Part shown: piece by piece, positions 1 to 8,299 of the stretch
Numbering within the stretch: position 1 is the first letter of the stretch
Layout of the letters: each line of letters begins with the position of its first letter
Assembly (NCBI RefSeq): GCF_024813435.1
Contig: NZ_JANAEZ010000002.1
Span: forward strand, 372,001-436,000
Length of the DNA stretch: 64,000 nucleotides
Direction: 5' to 3'
DNA from: Cognataquiflexum gelatinilyticum
Lineage (GTDB): Bacteria > Bacteroidota > Bacteroidia > Cytophagales > Cyclobacteriaceae
The notes under the pieces: generated by a model
The model's database searches: none
Told to the model about the DNA's origin: nothing
What the model saw: only the letters and a program-made list of their open reading frames with translations
Position numbers and translations under genes: made by a program

Positions 1-246
1 ATCAATAACTTTCTCAGCAAGGAGGACAATTTTATTGTCTTTGACTTCCACCACACCACCGTCGATGATATGGCTTTTTTTCCCTGCTTTGGTGGTATAG
101 GATACCGTTCCTTTTCCCAATGCGGAAACAATCGCCGCGTGGTTGTTCAATACCTGAAAAGAACCGTTGGCCCCCGGAAAAGTAGCCTCCGAAACTTCAC
201 CTTCAAATACTTTTAGGTCCGGTGTTATGATTGTCAATTGTATCAT
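1..246 (-). CDS. atpC: F1Fo ATP synthase epsilon subunit (3'-truncated by window edge)
   Basis: Translating the complement from the ATG at 246 gives MIQLTIITPDLKVFEGEV and 82 codons with no stop before base 1, so the C-terminus is outside the window. The N-terminal beta-sandwich pattern (TPDLKVFEGEV, FPGANGSFQVLNNHAA) is that of AtpC, the central-stalk subunit that couples rotation to catalysis and restrains ATP hydrolysis. At about 82 residues it is close to the short Bacteroidota form lacking a full C-terminal helical hairpin, so little is probably missing. It follows atpD by 43 bp on the same strand, the usual atpDC pair. Confidence 0.93.
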   Translation of the reverse strand, partial: MIQLTIITPDLKVFEGEVSEATFPGANGSFQVLNNHAAIVSALGKGTVSYTTKAGKKSHIIDGGVVEVKDNKIVLLAEKVID

Positions 247-289
247 GATGCGTTTAAAACCTTATATGTCCGATGGATCGGAATGAAAA

Positions 290-1792
290 TTACATTACTT
301 CAGCAAGCATCTTCTCACCTTTGGCAATCGCATCTTCAATAGATCCTACCAAGTTGAAGGAAGCTTCCGGCAAATGATCCAATTCTCCATCGATGATCAT
401 GTTGAATCCTCTGATGGTATCTTTGATATCCACAAGCACACCTTTCAAACCGGTGAATGCTTCAGCAACAAAGAACGGCTGGGAAAGGAAACGTTGAACC
501 CTTCTTGCTCTGTGTACGACTAATTTGTCCTCGTCAGAAAGTTCTTCCATACCCAAGATGGCAATGATATCCTGAAGTTCTTTGTATCTCTGAAGGATCT
601 CTTTTACTCTTTGGGCACAACCATAATGCTCATCTCCCAATACCAATGGATTCAAAATCCTGGAAGTAGAATCCAATGGATCCACAGCAGGATAGATACC
701 CAATTCGGCGATTTTCCGGGAAAGTACGGTAGTAGCATCCAAGTGCGCGAAAGTAGTCGCCGGTGCAGGGTCCGTCAAGTCATCGGCAGGTACGTAAACG
801 GCCTGTACCGATGTGATTGAACCATTCTTGGTGGAGGTAATTCTTTCCTGCATCTGACCCATTTCAGTAGCCAATGTAGGTTGGTAACCTACCGCAGATG
901 GCATCCTTCCCAAAAGGGCTGATACTTCTGAACCTGCCTGGGTAAATCTGAAGATGTTGTCAATGAAGAAAAGGATATCTCTTCCTGAACCTTCACCATC
1001 ACCATCTCTATAATATTCTGCCAATGTCAAACCTGTCAAGGCAACCCTTGCACGGGCTCCAGGAGGCTCGTTCATCTGACCAAACACGAAAGTAGCTTTG
1101 GATTCTTCCAATTTTTTCATGTCTACTTTGGAAAGATCCCAACCACCTTCAGTTTCTAGTGAATGAAGGAAATCATCACCATAAGTCACAATGCCTGATT
1201 CGATCATTTCTCTCAAAAGGTCATTTCCTTCACGGGTTCTTTCTCCGACACCCGCAAATACTGAAAGACCTGAATATGCTTTTGCAATGTTGTTGATCAA
1301 TTCCTGGATCAATACTGTTTTTCCAACTCCTGCACCTCCAAAAAGACCGATTTTACCACCTTTTGCATAAGGGCAAACCAAATCCAATACTTTGATTCCT
1401 GTGTAAAGGATCTCAGTCGCTGTGGAAAGGTCTTCAAACCTTGGGGCAGAGCGGTGGATTGACATTCTTTTGGTTGACTTCACTTCAGGAAGACCATCGA
1501 TAGCCTGTCCAATTACATTGAACAATCTGCCTTTGATAGCTTCACCAGTAGGAACAGAAATAGGACCTTCCAAATCGGTAACTTCCTGACCTCTAACCAT
1601 ACCTTCAGTCGCGTCCATCGCAATGGTCCTGACTCTGTCTTCACCTAGGTGCTGCTGAACTTCCAATACGACTACCAAACCGTCTTCTTTGGTAATGGAA
1701 AGGGCGTTCAGAATCTTTGGTAATTTTCCTCCTGCGAAGGAGACGTCCACCACCGGGCCGATTACCTGAGTTATCTTACCAATATTTGCCAT
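290..1792 (-). CDS. atpD: F1Fo ATP synthase beta subunit
   Basis: 500 aa, full length for AtpD, the catalytic subunit of the F1 sector at the inner face of the cytoplasmic membrane. Visible features: N-terminal beta-barrel (MANIGKITQVIGPVVDV), Walker A GGAGVGKT at residues 152-159, the VGERTREGNDL segment holding the catalytic glutamate, Walker B-like DILFFIDNIFRFTQAG and the conserved ALLGRMPSAVGYQPTLA loop. The next gene in transcription order is atpC. The other ATP synthase genes are not here, which agrees with the split atpDC arrangement common in Bacteroidota. A TAnnTTTG promoter lies just upstream. Confidence 0.98.
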   Translation of the reverse strand: MANIGKITQVIGPVVDVSFAGGKLPKILNALSITKEDGLVVVLEVQQHLGEDRVRTIAMDATEGMVRGQEVTDLEGPISVPTGEAIKGRLFNVIGQAIDGLPEVKSTKRMSIHRSAPRFEDLSTATEILYTGIKVLDLVCPYAKGGKIGLFGGAGVGKTVLIQELINNIAKAYSGLSVFAGVGERTREGNDLLREMIESGIVTYGDDFLHSLETEGGWDLSKVDMKKLEESKATFVFGQMNEPPGARARVALTGLTLAEYYRDGDGEGSGRDILFFIDNIFRFTQAGSEVSALLGRMPSAVGYQPTLATEMGQMQERITSTKNGSITSVQAVYVPADDLTDPAPATTFAHLDATTVLSRKIAELGIYPAVDPLDSTSRILNPLVLGDEHYGCAQRVKEILQRYKELQDIIAILGMEELSDEDKLVVHRARRVQRFLSQPFFVAEAFTGLKGVLVDIKDTIRGFNMIIDGELDHLPEASFNLVGSIEDAIAKGEKMLAEVM

Positions 1793-1838
1793 TTTTTATT
1801 TTGATGTAAAAAGGATTGATGCTTTTAAAATTCGAATG

Positions 1839-1868
1839 CAAAATTAATTATAAAAGCTTAATACCAAA
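1839..1868 (-). promoter_or_regulatory. Putative atpDC promoter (Bacteroidota type)
   Basis: On the minus strand a TTTG (1868-1865) is followed after 18 bases by TAATTTTG (1846-1839). This matches the Bacteroidota sigma-ABfr pattern TTTG ... TAnnTTTG, usually spaced 19-21. It lies about 45 bases upstream of the atpD ATG. Confidence 0.5.
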
Positions 1869-2129
1869 GGATGTTTGGAAATATAATCCATATTGTTTTG
1901 TACCATTTAAAAGCCAATTTGATTTTTTGAAAAGGAGCTTAGTGAAACCCTATTCTTTTTGAGATAAAAATCCAAAAAAAGTAAGACGCTCAATTTTTGA
2001 CTCTTAGAGATTCCTATTGAAAGGTATTTTTTCTGAACTGACGGACCAATAGAGGGGGACTATCAAATCACCAATCTATTAATGGGATAATAGTTTTCAG
2101 TTTTTAATAGAAATTATCAATCAAAATTA

Positions 2130-2148
2130 ATTTGGATTAAATCCAAAT
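2130..2148. promoter_or_regulatory. Palindromic operator candidate O1 upstream of heme operon
   Basis: ATTTGGATTAAATCCAAAT is a perfect inverted repeat around its central base (9+1+9). It is 40 bp upstream of the first heme gene. Size and TTnGGATT/AATCCnAA symmetry resemble DtxR/IdeR-family metal-regulator boxes. The regulator identity is inference; no regulator gene is in the window. Confidence 0.5.
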
Positions 2149-2170
2149 AGACTGATATTTGTCATGTTAT

Positions 2171-2186
2171 TTTAAATTAATCTAAA
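2171..2186. promoter_or_regulatory. Palindromic operator candidate O2 abutting the hmuT start codon
   Basis: TTTAAATTAATCTAAA is a 16-bp inverted repeat with one mismatched pair. It ends 2 bp before the ATG at 2189, so a bound repressor would block the start region. It is framed by GTCAT (2161-2165) and ATGAC (2189-2193). A 15-mer spanning its right half recurs at 6012-6026 at the start of the receptor gene. Confidence 0.45.
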
Positions 2187-2188
2187 TA

Positions 2189-3040
2189 ATGACAAGAAAA
2201 ATAAGTCTTTTCCTTTTTGGAATAATACTCTTCGGATGTTCTGAAAAAAGGCCTGAAGCAGTGACAAAAGAATATAAAATAATCACTGCAGGAGGTACCG
2301 TTACAGAAGTGGTCAATGAATTGGGTTTCGGTGATGATATTATAGCCACTGATATTACTTCTACCTATCCGGCCAAAATGCAGGCTTTGCCCTCAATAGG
2401 TTACCGCAATCAAATCAAAGCGGAAGGGATTTTGGCATTGGGTCCGGACTTGATATTAGCAGAGGAAGGTTATATGTCTCCGGACGTAGTCAATCAATTG
2501 ATAGCTGCAGGGCTTCAAATCCGGTTTTTTGAAAAACCCAAGGATATTTCTGGAACCTATAAAATTGTGACTGAAATCGCCGACTTCCTTGAAGTTCCTG
2601 AAAAAGGAAATGAAATAAAGGCTTCAATTGAAGCTGATATGAAAGAATTAGGGAATTACCTTCAATCCCAAACTTCCAAACCAAGCATGGCATTTGTCAT
2701 GGCAAGAGGAATGGAAATGGTCTTTGTGGCAGGCGAAGAGACTTTTGCTGAGTCAATGGGTAATATGGCAGGGATAAATTATGTCGGAAAAGGTTTTAAA
2801 GAATTTATTCCCCTTACTCCAGAGGCTTTGGTGGCTATGAATCCTGATTTCCTCCTCTTTTTTGAATCAGGAATCCAATCTATCGGAGGTATGGATGGGG
2901 TGAAGAATATCAGAGGAATTGAAAACACCTCCGCCTTCAGGAAGAATCAAATTATTTCTATGGATGGCCAATACCTTTCCGGTTTTGGCCCAAGAGTAGG
3001 AAAAGCCGCTTTGGAACTCGCAAAAGCTGTCAGAAAATAA
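2189..3040 (+). CDS. hmuT: Heme ABC transporter substrate-binding lipoprotein (HmuT-like)
   Basis: 283 aa with a lipoprotein signal (lipobox ending FGC, Cys17), then a BtuF/HmuT-type periplasmic binding fold: GGTVTEVVNELG, DITSTYP, PSIGYRNQIKAEGILALGPDLILAEEG, and a C-terminal DGQYLSGFGPRVGKAALELA. It would capture heme released in the periplasm and hand it to the membrane permease encoded next. The GTG of that permease follows the stop codon directly. The family also contains B12 and siderophore binders. The heme assignment rests on the HemS-, heme receptor- and HmuY-like genes downstream. The start codon overlaps the operator region. Confidence 0.85.
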   Translation: MTRKISLFLFGIILFGCSEKRPEAVTKEYKIITAGGTVTEVVNELGFGDDIIATDITSTYPAKMQALPSIGYRNQIKAEGILALGPDLILAEEGYMSPDVVNQLIAAGLQIRFFEKPKDISGTYKIVTEIADFLEVPEKGNEIKASIEADMKELGNYLQSQTSKPSMAFVMARGMEMVFVAGEETFAESMGNMAGINYVGKGFKEFIPLTPEALVAMNPDFLLFFESGIQSIGGMDGVKNIRGIENTSAFRKNQIISMDGQYLSGFGPRVGKAALELAKAVRK

Positions 3041-4105
3041 GTGGCATTGATACAGACACTCACATACCGCAAAACAAAATACCAAAATCTAGTCCTTGGA
3101 TTGATGGGTATCGCTTTGGCATCAGTGTCTGTTTTGTCCTTGTCGATAGGTGCATTCCATATTCCAATAAGCCATGTTTTAGGGATTTTGGCAGATACCT
3201 TGGGATTAGGATTTATTGATTATAGCCAACAAGAATACAATGTGCTCCTTCAAATTCGCCTTCCAAGAATAATGATGGCGATTTTGGTTGGAGGAGGGTT
3301 AGGAGTGACCGGGGCTGCTTTGCAGGGATTGTTCAGAAACCCTTTGGTCGAGCCTGGCTTGATTGGAATCAGTAGTGGAGGGGCATTGTTTGCGGTAGTA
3401 TTTATTGTGTTTGGCAGTAGCCTTCCATTTTTAGGTTATTTCGGGGGAATTGGCTTACCACTTTTTGCTTTCCTTGGAGGCCTGATCAATACTCTGTTGG
3501 TGTATAAAATGGGGAGTACGACTGGTAAGACAGACATTTCTTTATTGATTCTCGCAGGTGTTGCCTTGAATGCACTATCGGGGGCACTGATAGGTTTGGT
3601 GATTTTCTATGCCGATGATGCGGCATTGAGGAATTTTACATTTTGGAGCTTGGGAGATGTAGGTGGAGCCAATTGGAGCAAAGTTGGGATTTCCTTCTTG
3701 CTGATTTCCGGTCCAGTCATGTTGGTCCTTTCTCAGTTCAAAAACCTCAATGCTCTTTCAATCGGCGAAAATGAAGCTTTTCACATGGGGGTAGATGTCC
3801 AAAAAGTGAAATATATCCTGCTCTTTTCGAGTGTGATGATCGTAGGAACAGCTGTCGCCTTTACGGGAACAATTGGATTTGTCGGACTGATTGTTCCCCA
3901 TCTCATCAGAATGATGTTTGGTGCCGACCATAGGTTGGTACTTCCAGGATCTTTACTGCTCGGAGCATTTTTATTGACTTTCGCGGATTTATTGGCGCGA
4001 ACCATAGTCATGCCTTCAGAGATGCCCATCGGAATCATCACAGCCATCATCGGTGCCCCATTTTTTATCTGGCTCATTATCAATGTTAAAAAAATAAGAT
4101 CCTGA
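3041..4105 (+). CDS. hmuU: Heme ABC transporter permease, FecCD family (HmuU-like)
   Basis: 354 aa, the normal FecCD/BtuC length, with about ten hydrophobic segments. FecCD hallmarks are visible: RLPRIMMAILVGGGLGVTGAALQGLFRNPL, followed by LVEPGLIGISSGGALFAV, and late GFVGLIVPHLIRMMFGADHR. It forms the inner-membrane channel of the importer. The start is GTG at 3041, directly after the TAA of hmuT, implying translational coupling. The ATPase gene starts one base after its stop. Confidence 0.9.
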   Translation: MALIQTLTYRKTKYQNLVLGLMGIALASVSVLSLSIGAFHIPISHVLGILADTLGLGFIDYSQQEYNVLLQIRLPRIMMAILVGGGLGVTGAALQGLFRNPLVEPGLIGISSGGALFAVVFIVFGSSLPFLGYFGGIGLPLFAFLGGLINTLLVYKMGSTTGKTDISLLILAGVALNALSGALIGLVIFYADDAALRNFTFWSLGDVGGANWSKVGISFLLISGPVMLVLSQFKNLNALSIGENEAFHMGVDVQKVKYILLFSSVMIVGTAVAFTGTIGFVGLIVPHLIRMMFGADHRLVLPGSLLLGAFLLTFADLLARTIVMPSEMPIGIITAIIGAPFFIWLIINVKKIRS

Positions 4106-4106
4106 T

Positions 4107-4907
4107 ATGTTACAAGCCCAAGACATCCATTTCTGCATCCGCAGCATGCCGATCATAAACAAGGCAAGTATTTCGCTTGCACCGGGGGAACTCACAGTTA
4201 TCCTCGGTCCAAATGGAGCAGGTAAATCCACATTGTTTAAAGTATTGGCTGGGGAGATTCCCTGCAAATATGGTAAAGTGGTATATAACGGTTTTCCGAT
4301 CAGTGGTTTTTCTGCAAAAAACCTAGCCCTTGTCCGGGCAGTGATGCCTCAGCACAGCTCTTTATCTTTTCCATTCAAAGCCTTGGAAGTTGTCGAATTG
4401 GGCTTATTGGCGAGCGGGAATTCTTATCGGCCTGACCTCGTCGAAGAAGTGATGGAAGAAACCCAAACCTTGCACCTGAAGGAAAAACTCTACGGAGATC
4501 TTTCGGGAGGTGAAAAACAAAGGGTGCAGCTCGCTAGAGTTTTGACTCAGATCTGGGACAAGAAGCCTTTTTCAAGGTACCTGCTATTGGACGAACCTAC
4601 ATCGAGCATGGATATAGCATTACAGCACCATGTATTGAGGATCATCCACAAAATCAAAAAAAGAAACATCGGAGTACTCGCAATTCTCCATGACCTCAAC
4701 CTCGCTGCAAACTATGCAGATAAAGTCATTCTGCTCAAAAAAGGAATTATCATTCACCAAGGTTCGGTACGGGAAGTGATGACTTCCAAAAATCTAGAGG
4801 AAGTATTTGAGCATCCTATTCAGGTGTTTCCTGACATTGAGGACGGACACATCATCGTCCAAAGTATCCCATTCATTCAAAATCATTTAGAAATCAAACT
4901 TGCATAA
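4107..4907 (+). CDS. hmuV: Heme ABC transporter ATP-binding protein (HmuV-like)
   Basis: 266 aa cytoplasmic ATPase. Walker A GPNGAGKST (residues 34-42), Q-loop MPQHSSL, signature LSGGEKQR, Walker B YLLLDEPTSSMD and H-loop ILHDLNLA are all intact. The length and the ALQHHVLRII segment fit HmuV. It is part of the tightly packed hmuTUV-hmuS group, with 1 bp to the gene before and 3 bp to the one after. Confidence 0.92.
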   Translation: MLQAQDIHFCIRSMPIINKASISLAPGELTVILGPNGAGKSTLFKVLAGEIPCKYGKVVYNGFPISGFSAKNLALVRAVMPQHSSLSFPFKALEVVELGLLASGNSYRPDLVEEVMEETQTLHLKEKLYGDLSGGEKQRVQLARVLTQIWDKKPFSRYLLLDEPTSSMDIALQHHVLRIIHKIKKRNIGVLAILHDLNLAANYADKVILLKKGIIIHQGSVREVMTSKNLEEVFEHPIQVFPDIEDGHIIVQSIPFIQNHLEIKLA

Positions 4908-4910
4908 ACT

Positions 4911-5957
4911 ATGGAATCCACCATGCAATTTTCCTCAGTAGCTTCTTTGAAAGAAGCTTGGGAAGACCTGAAAAAAAACCAACCTCATTTGAGAATTAGA
5001 GACGCAGCCTCCCAACTTGGTGTTTCTGAAGCGGAATTGCTTGCTTCTACAATAGGGCCAGATACTGTCAGGTTGAAATCCGATTGGACAGAGCTGATTC
5101 TTGCCTGTAAAGGACTAGGCAAAGTTATGTCTTTGACAAGAAATGAGGGATGTGTTCTTGAACACAAAGGCAATTTCCAAAAAATCGACATCATGGGTAA
5201 TGTTCCAAATCAGATGGCGACTGTGATTGGACCGATCGAGCAGCGGATCTTTTTCAGTGCATGGAAATTTGGATTTGCAGTGACCAATCATACCCCAAGG
5301 GGAACCATGAGAAGCTTTCAGTTTTTTGACAAAGCAGGAGATGCTGTATTGAAAATTTTCTTGCAGGAAAAAAGTAATCTCGACGCTTATGATCAAATCC
5401 AGGTTGATTTCAAAAGTGAAGACCAAAGTATGGAATTGGAATTGGAAGCTTATCCCAAACCTGAATTCGCCAAAAAAATTGATATGGAAGCTTTTACCTA
5501 TGACTGGGAAAACATGAAAGATACCCATGATTTTTTTAGTATGCTGAGAAAGTACAATGTCCATCGACTTGATGCCGTGAAGTGGATCAATGACAAATGG
5601 GCCTACGAAGTGGACAGGCTTTCTGCGAGGAAAATAGTAGAAACTGCTTCGGCAGAAAAAATGCCGATCATGATTTTCGCAGGCAATAAAGGCAATATCC
5701 AGATCCATCAGGGGAAGGTGAGGACTATCCGTCAGATGGGTAATTGGCTCAACGTGATGGATCCTGATTTCAATATGCACCTCAATGAAGAAATCATTGA
5801 ATCTGCCTATGTAGTGCACAAAAACACCTCGGATGGATTGGTTTCATCTTTGGAGCTATTTGACAAAGAAGGTGAAATGATCGCTCAGTTTTTTGGATTG
5901 AGAAAGCCGGGAATCCCACAGTTGGATGCTTGGAAGCAGCTTATTGATTGCTTATAA
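4911..5957 (+). CDS. hmuS: HemS/ChuS-family heme-degrading or heme-trafficking protein
   Basis: 348 aa, matching the duplicated-domain HemS/ChuS/HmuS family that binds cytosolic heme and releases iron or passes heme on. Both repeats are recognisable: NHTPRGTMRSFQFFD in the first, and GNWLNVMDPDFNMHL with DGLVSSLELFDKEGEMIAQFFGLRKPG in the second. The N-terminal helix (LKEAWEDLKKNQPHLRIRDAASQLGVSEAELLA) is typical. It is unlike the CobN-related HmuS of Porphyromonas. It follows the ATPase by 3 bp, so import and cytosolic processing are co-expressed. Confidence 0.93.
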   Translation: MESTMQFSSVASLKEAWEDLKKNQPHLRIRDAASQLGVSEAELLASTIGPDTVRLKSDWTELILACKGLGKVMSLTRNEGCVLEHKGNFQKIDIMGNVPNQMATVIGPIEQRIFFSAWKFGFAVTNHTPRGTMRSFQFFDKAGDAVLKIFLQEKSNLDAYDQIQVDFKSEDQSMELELEAYPKPEFAKKIDMEAFTYDWENMKDTHDFFSMLRKYNVHRLDAVKWINDKWAYEVDRLSARKIVETASAEKMPIMIFAGNKGNIQIHQGKVRTIRQMGNWLNVMDPDFNMHLNEEIIESAYVVHKNTSDGLVSSLELFDKEGEMIAQFFGLRKPGIPQLDAWKQLIDCL

Positions 5958-6003
5958 AACCTCTTGGGTGGGGAATTCTACCCGCCTAAAAAATTTTCCT
6001 CTA

Positions 6004-8277
6004 ATGAATAGAATTAATCTAAATAAAATTAAGAACCGGATTCTACTGTTTGCCCTACTCTTTTCTTTTCATCATGTGTTGGCAGGTAAGGAGATCAAAG
6101 GCTTTGTTGTAGATCAAAAGGGTAGGCCGGTTCCTTTTGCATCTGTGCTTTTTTCCGATGGGAAAGGGACAATTGCCAATGCTGAGGGAGCTTTTTCATT
6201 TGAACCTCATTCCCAAAATCAGAACATCAAAATCTCTGCTGTAGGGTTTGATCCGGTGATTTATAGTCTAAACCAAAACGAAGCTACCATTAGGATTGAA
6301 TTGAAAGAGGCAGTATCTGAACTCAATGAAGTCGTGGTAACAGGAAATATCAATATGGAATCTGTCAAAAATTCCGTCTACCAAGTCAGGTCCATCGAAA
6401 AGCTTACTATTCAAAACCGGGCGGCCAATAATCTTCAGGAAGTACTCAATACTGAACTGGGAATCCGGTTTTCCCAAGACAATGCACTCGGCACCAGCAA
6501 CCTTGAAATGATGGGAATGTCAGGACAGAATGTAAAAATCCTGATTGACGGGGTACCAATGGTCGGTAGACAGGGAGTTTCCAATGAAGTCAATATCAAT
6601 CAAATTGACATCAATACCATCGAAAAAATAGAAATCATTGAAGGCCCCATGTCTGTGGTGTACGGCGCAGATGCTTTGGCAGGTGTGATCAATATCATCA
6701 CCAAAAACCCCAAGCAAGTATCAGGTTTTTCTATTCAGGCAAGGGTTCAGGAAGAGACAGTGGGAGAATCCTACAGCCCTTTGGCAGGAAATGGTAACCA
6801 CATCCGAAACATTTCAGGGAGCTATACTTTTAAAAAACCATGGAAAATCGGTGGGGGATTTACCCAAAACAGATTCGGTGGTTGGAAAGGTAAGTACACA
6901 GGAAGGCAATTTGAATGGCTACCAAGAGATCAGGATATGGGAAATTTCTTTGTTGGCACAAGCTTCAAAGGTTTTGACATAGATTATGCCTTGGACATAT
7001 TGAGCGAAACCATCACTTCTTATGGTCCGGAAAACAGGCTGGAGGTGATCGACAGAAATTTCATAACCACGAGGTGGATGCACCGGCTCAATGGGAAATG
7101 GGATTTGTCACCGACTTTCAAACTTTCTTGGCAAGGGGCATACACAGATTATGGACGAAGGACGGAGACTTGGGTCACCAATGTCCGGACTAATCAATCC
7201 AATCTCTCAGCTGCACCCGATTCTCAGGCTGCGATTTCCTACTCAGGGTTTACTTGGCGGGTTTTGGGTCTTTTGCTGATTTCCCCAAAACTCAATCTTC
7301 AGCCAGGAATAGATATCAATACCGAAAGAGGTTCGGGTGAAAGAATCAGTGAGAATGAAGGTATCCAAGATTATGCAGCGTTCCTGACAGGGGAATGGTC
7401 TCCTACCGACAAAATCAAATTCAGACCTGGATTGAGAAAAGCTTATAATTCGGCCTACCAAGCACCTCCTGTAATCCCATCAATCAATTCGAAATTTGTA
7501 CTTTCTCAAAGTTGGGATCTAAGGTTGGCCTATGCAAGAGGTTTCAGGGCACCATCTATTAGAGAATTGTATTTTGATTTCTTTGACGCTAGCCATTCAA
7601 TCATTGGAAACCCAAGCCTAAAGGCTGAGACCTCCCATAGCTTTAACGGTTCCCTTAACTTCCAAAAGGAAGAAACAGGAAGCATTTTCGAGAAGGTAGT
7701 TTTGAGTGGTTTTTACAATGAGGTTTCCGATAGAATTTCCTTTGGTGTAGATCCCAATGATCCAAGAATTACCACACTCTTTAATATAGCGTCATTTCGA
7801 ACCGTCGGTTTGATGCTCAATCAGAAAATTGCTTTTGGAAGCTTTTCCGGAGAATTGGGTATTTCCAGGATAGGAAGATATAACCAGCTTTCCGCAGAAC
7901 AGGCAGGCATTCCGGAGATGCTCTTTACGACAGAAGTCAATACGACAGTTTCTTACTTGATTCCTTTGATCAAAACCCATGTCAATGTTTTTTATAAATG
8001 GACAGGGGCCTTACCGGGCTTTGAGATGGCCACTGATTTGAACGGAAATCAAATTCCAAATGAAATCAAGTTGGATGGGTTTCATTGGATTGACCTCACA
8101 TTTAGAAAGCCCATCGGAAACGACCTTTCAGTCAATTTTGGTGCAAGGAACATCATGGATATTACTGATATCCAAAGCACGTCAGGTGTAAGTGGTGGTC
8201 ATGGAGGTGGCCCACAAAGGCCTGTCGGCTATGGGCGATCTTACTTCTTAGGATTGACTTACAGATTTTCACAATAA
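6004..8277 (+). CDS. hmuR: TonB-dependent heme receptor (HmuR-like)
   Basis: 757 aa outer-membrane receptor from the ATG at 6004, which gives a good signal peptide (MNRINLNKIKNRILLFALL...); an upstream in-frame start at 5926 would overlap hmuS and spoil the signal. Order: signal, CarboxypepD_reg-like domain (about 25-110), plug (ILIDGVPMVGRQG, IIEGPMSVVYGADALAGVINI), 22-strand barrel. The heme-receptor landmarks FRAP and NPxL are present as GFRAPSIREL and GNPSLKAE, with a histidine between them (DASHSI), near residue 513. A Gly/His-rich loop (SGGHGGGPQ) sits close to the C-terminus. It is 46 bp downstream of hmuS. Confidence 0.92.
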   Translation: MNRINLNKIKNRILLFALLFSFHHVLAGKEIKGFVVDQKGRPVPFASVLFSDGKGTIANAEGAFSFEPHSQNQNIKISAVGFDPVIYSLNQNEATIRIELKEAVSELNEVVVTGNINMESVKNSVYQVRSIEKLTIQNRAANNLQEVLNTELGIRFSQDNALGTSNLEMMGMSGQNVKILIDGVPMVGRQGVSNEVNINQIDINTIEKIEIIEGPMSVVYGADALAGVINIITKNPKQVSGFSIQARVQEETVGESYSPLAGNGNHIRNISGSYTFKKPWKIGGGFTQNRFGGWKGKYTGRQFEWLPRDQDMGNFFVGTSFKGFDIDYALDILSETITSYGPENRLEVIDRNFITTRWMHRLNGKWDLSPTFKLSWQGAYTDYGRRTETWVTNVRTNQSNLSAAPDSQAAISYSGFTWRVLGLLLISPKLNLQPGIDINTERGSGERISENEGIQDYAAFLTGEWSPTDKIKFRPGLRKAYNSAYQAPPVIPSINSKFVLSQSWDLRLAYARGFRAPSIRELYFDFFDASHSIIGNPSLKAETSHSFNGSLNFQKEETGSIFEKVVLSGFYNEVSDRISFGVDPNDPRITTLFNIASFRTVGLMLNQKIAFGSFSGELGISRIGRYNQLSAEQAGIPEMLFTTEVNTTVSYLIPLIKTHVNVFYKWTGALPGFEMATDLNGNQIPNEIKLDGFHWIDLTFRKPIGNDLSVNFGARNIMDITDIQSTSGVSGGHGGGPQRPVGYGRSYFLGLTYRFSQ
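6012..6026. promoter_or_regulatory. Recurrent operator half-site at the heme receptor start
   Basis: AATTAATCTAAATAA here is identical to 15 bases at 2175-2189, which run from operator O2 into the hmuT start codon. It lies inside codons 3-8 of hmuR. It may be a second regulator contact giving the receptor separate control, or chance in AT-rich coding DNA. Confidence 0.3.
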
Positions 8278-8299
8278 ACAAATTCAAATCACAATTAAT

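Larger units (their letters stand above)
1793..2188. other. Divergent intergenic region between atpD and the heme operon
   Basis: A 396-bp AT-rich region with no credible ORF. It separates atpD (leftward) from the heme-uptake operon (rightward). It contains the atpD promoter near 1839-1868 and two palindromes, 2130-2148 and 2171-2186, close to the first heme gene. The middle part (about 1900-2100) shows nothing I can assign. Confidence 0.7.

Noticed and set aside
2189..4907. Vitamin B12 or siderophore importer
   Set aside because: The ABC proteins alone would allow it, but the HemS-type, FRAP/NPxL receptor and HmuY-like genes in the same operon point to heme.
5115..5819. A 234-codon open frame on the minus strand opposite the HemS-type gene
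   Set aside because: Fully antisense to a well-supported gene; Cys/His/Phe-rich composition typical of a shadow frame; no domain.
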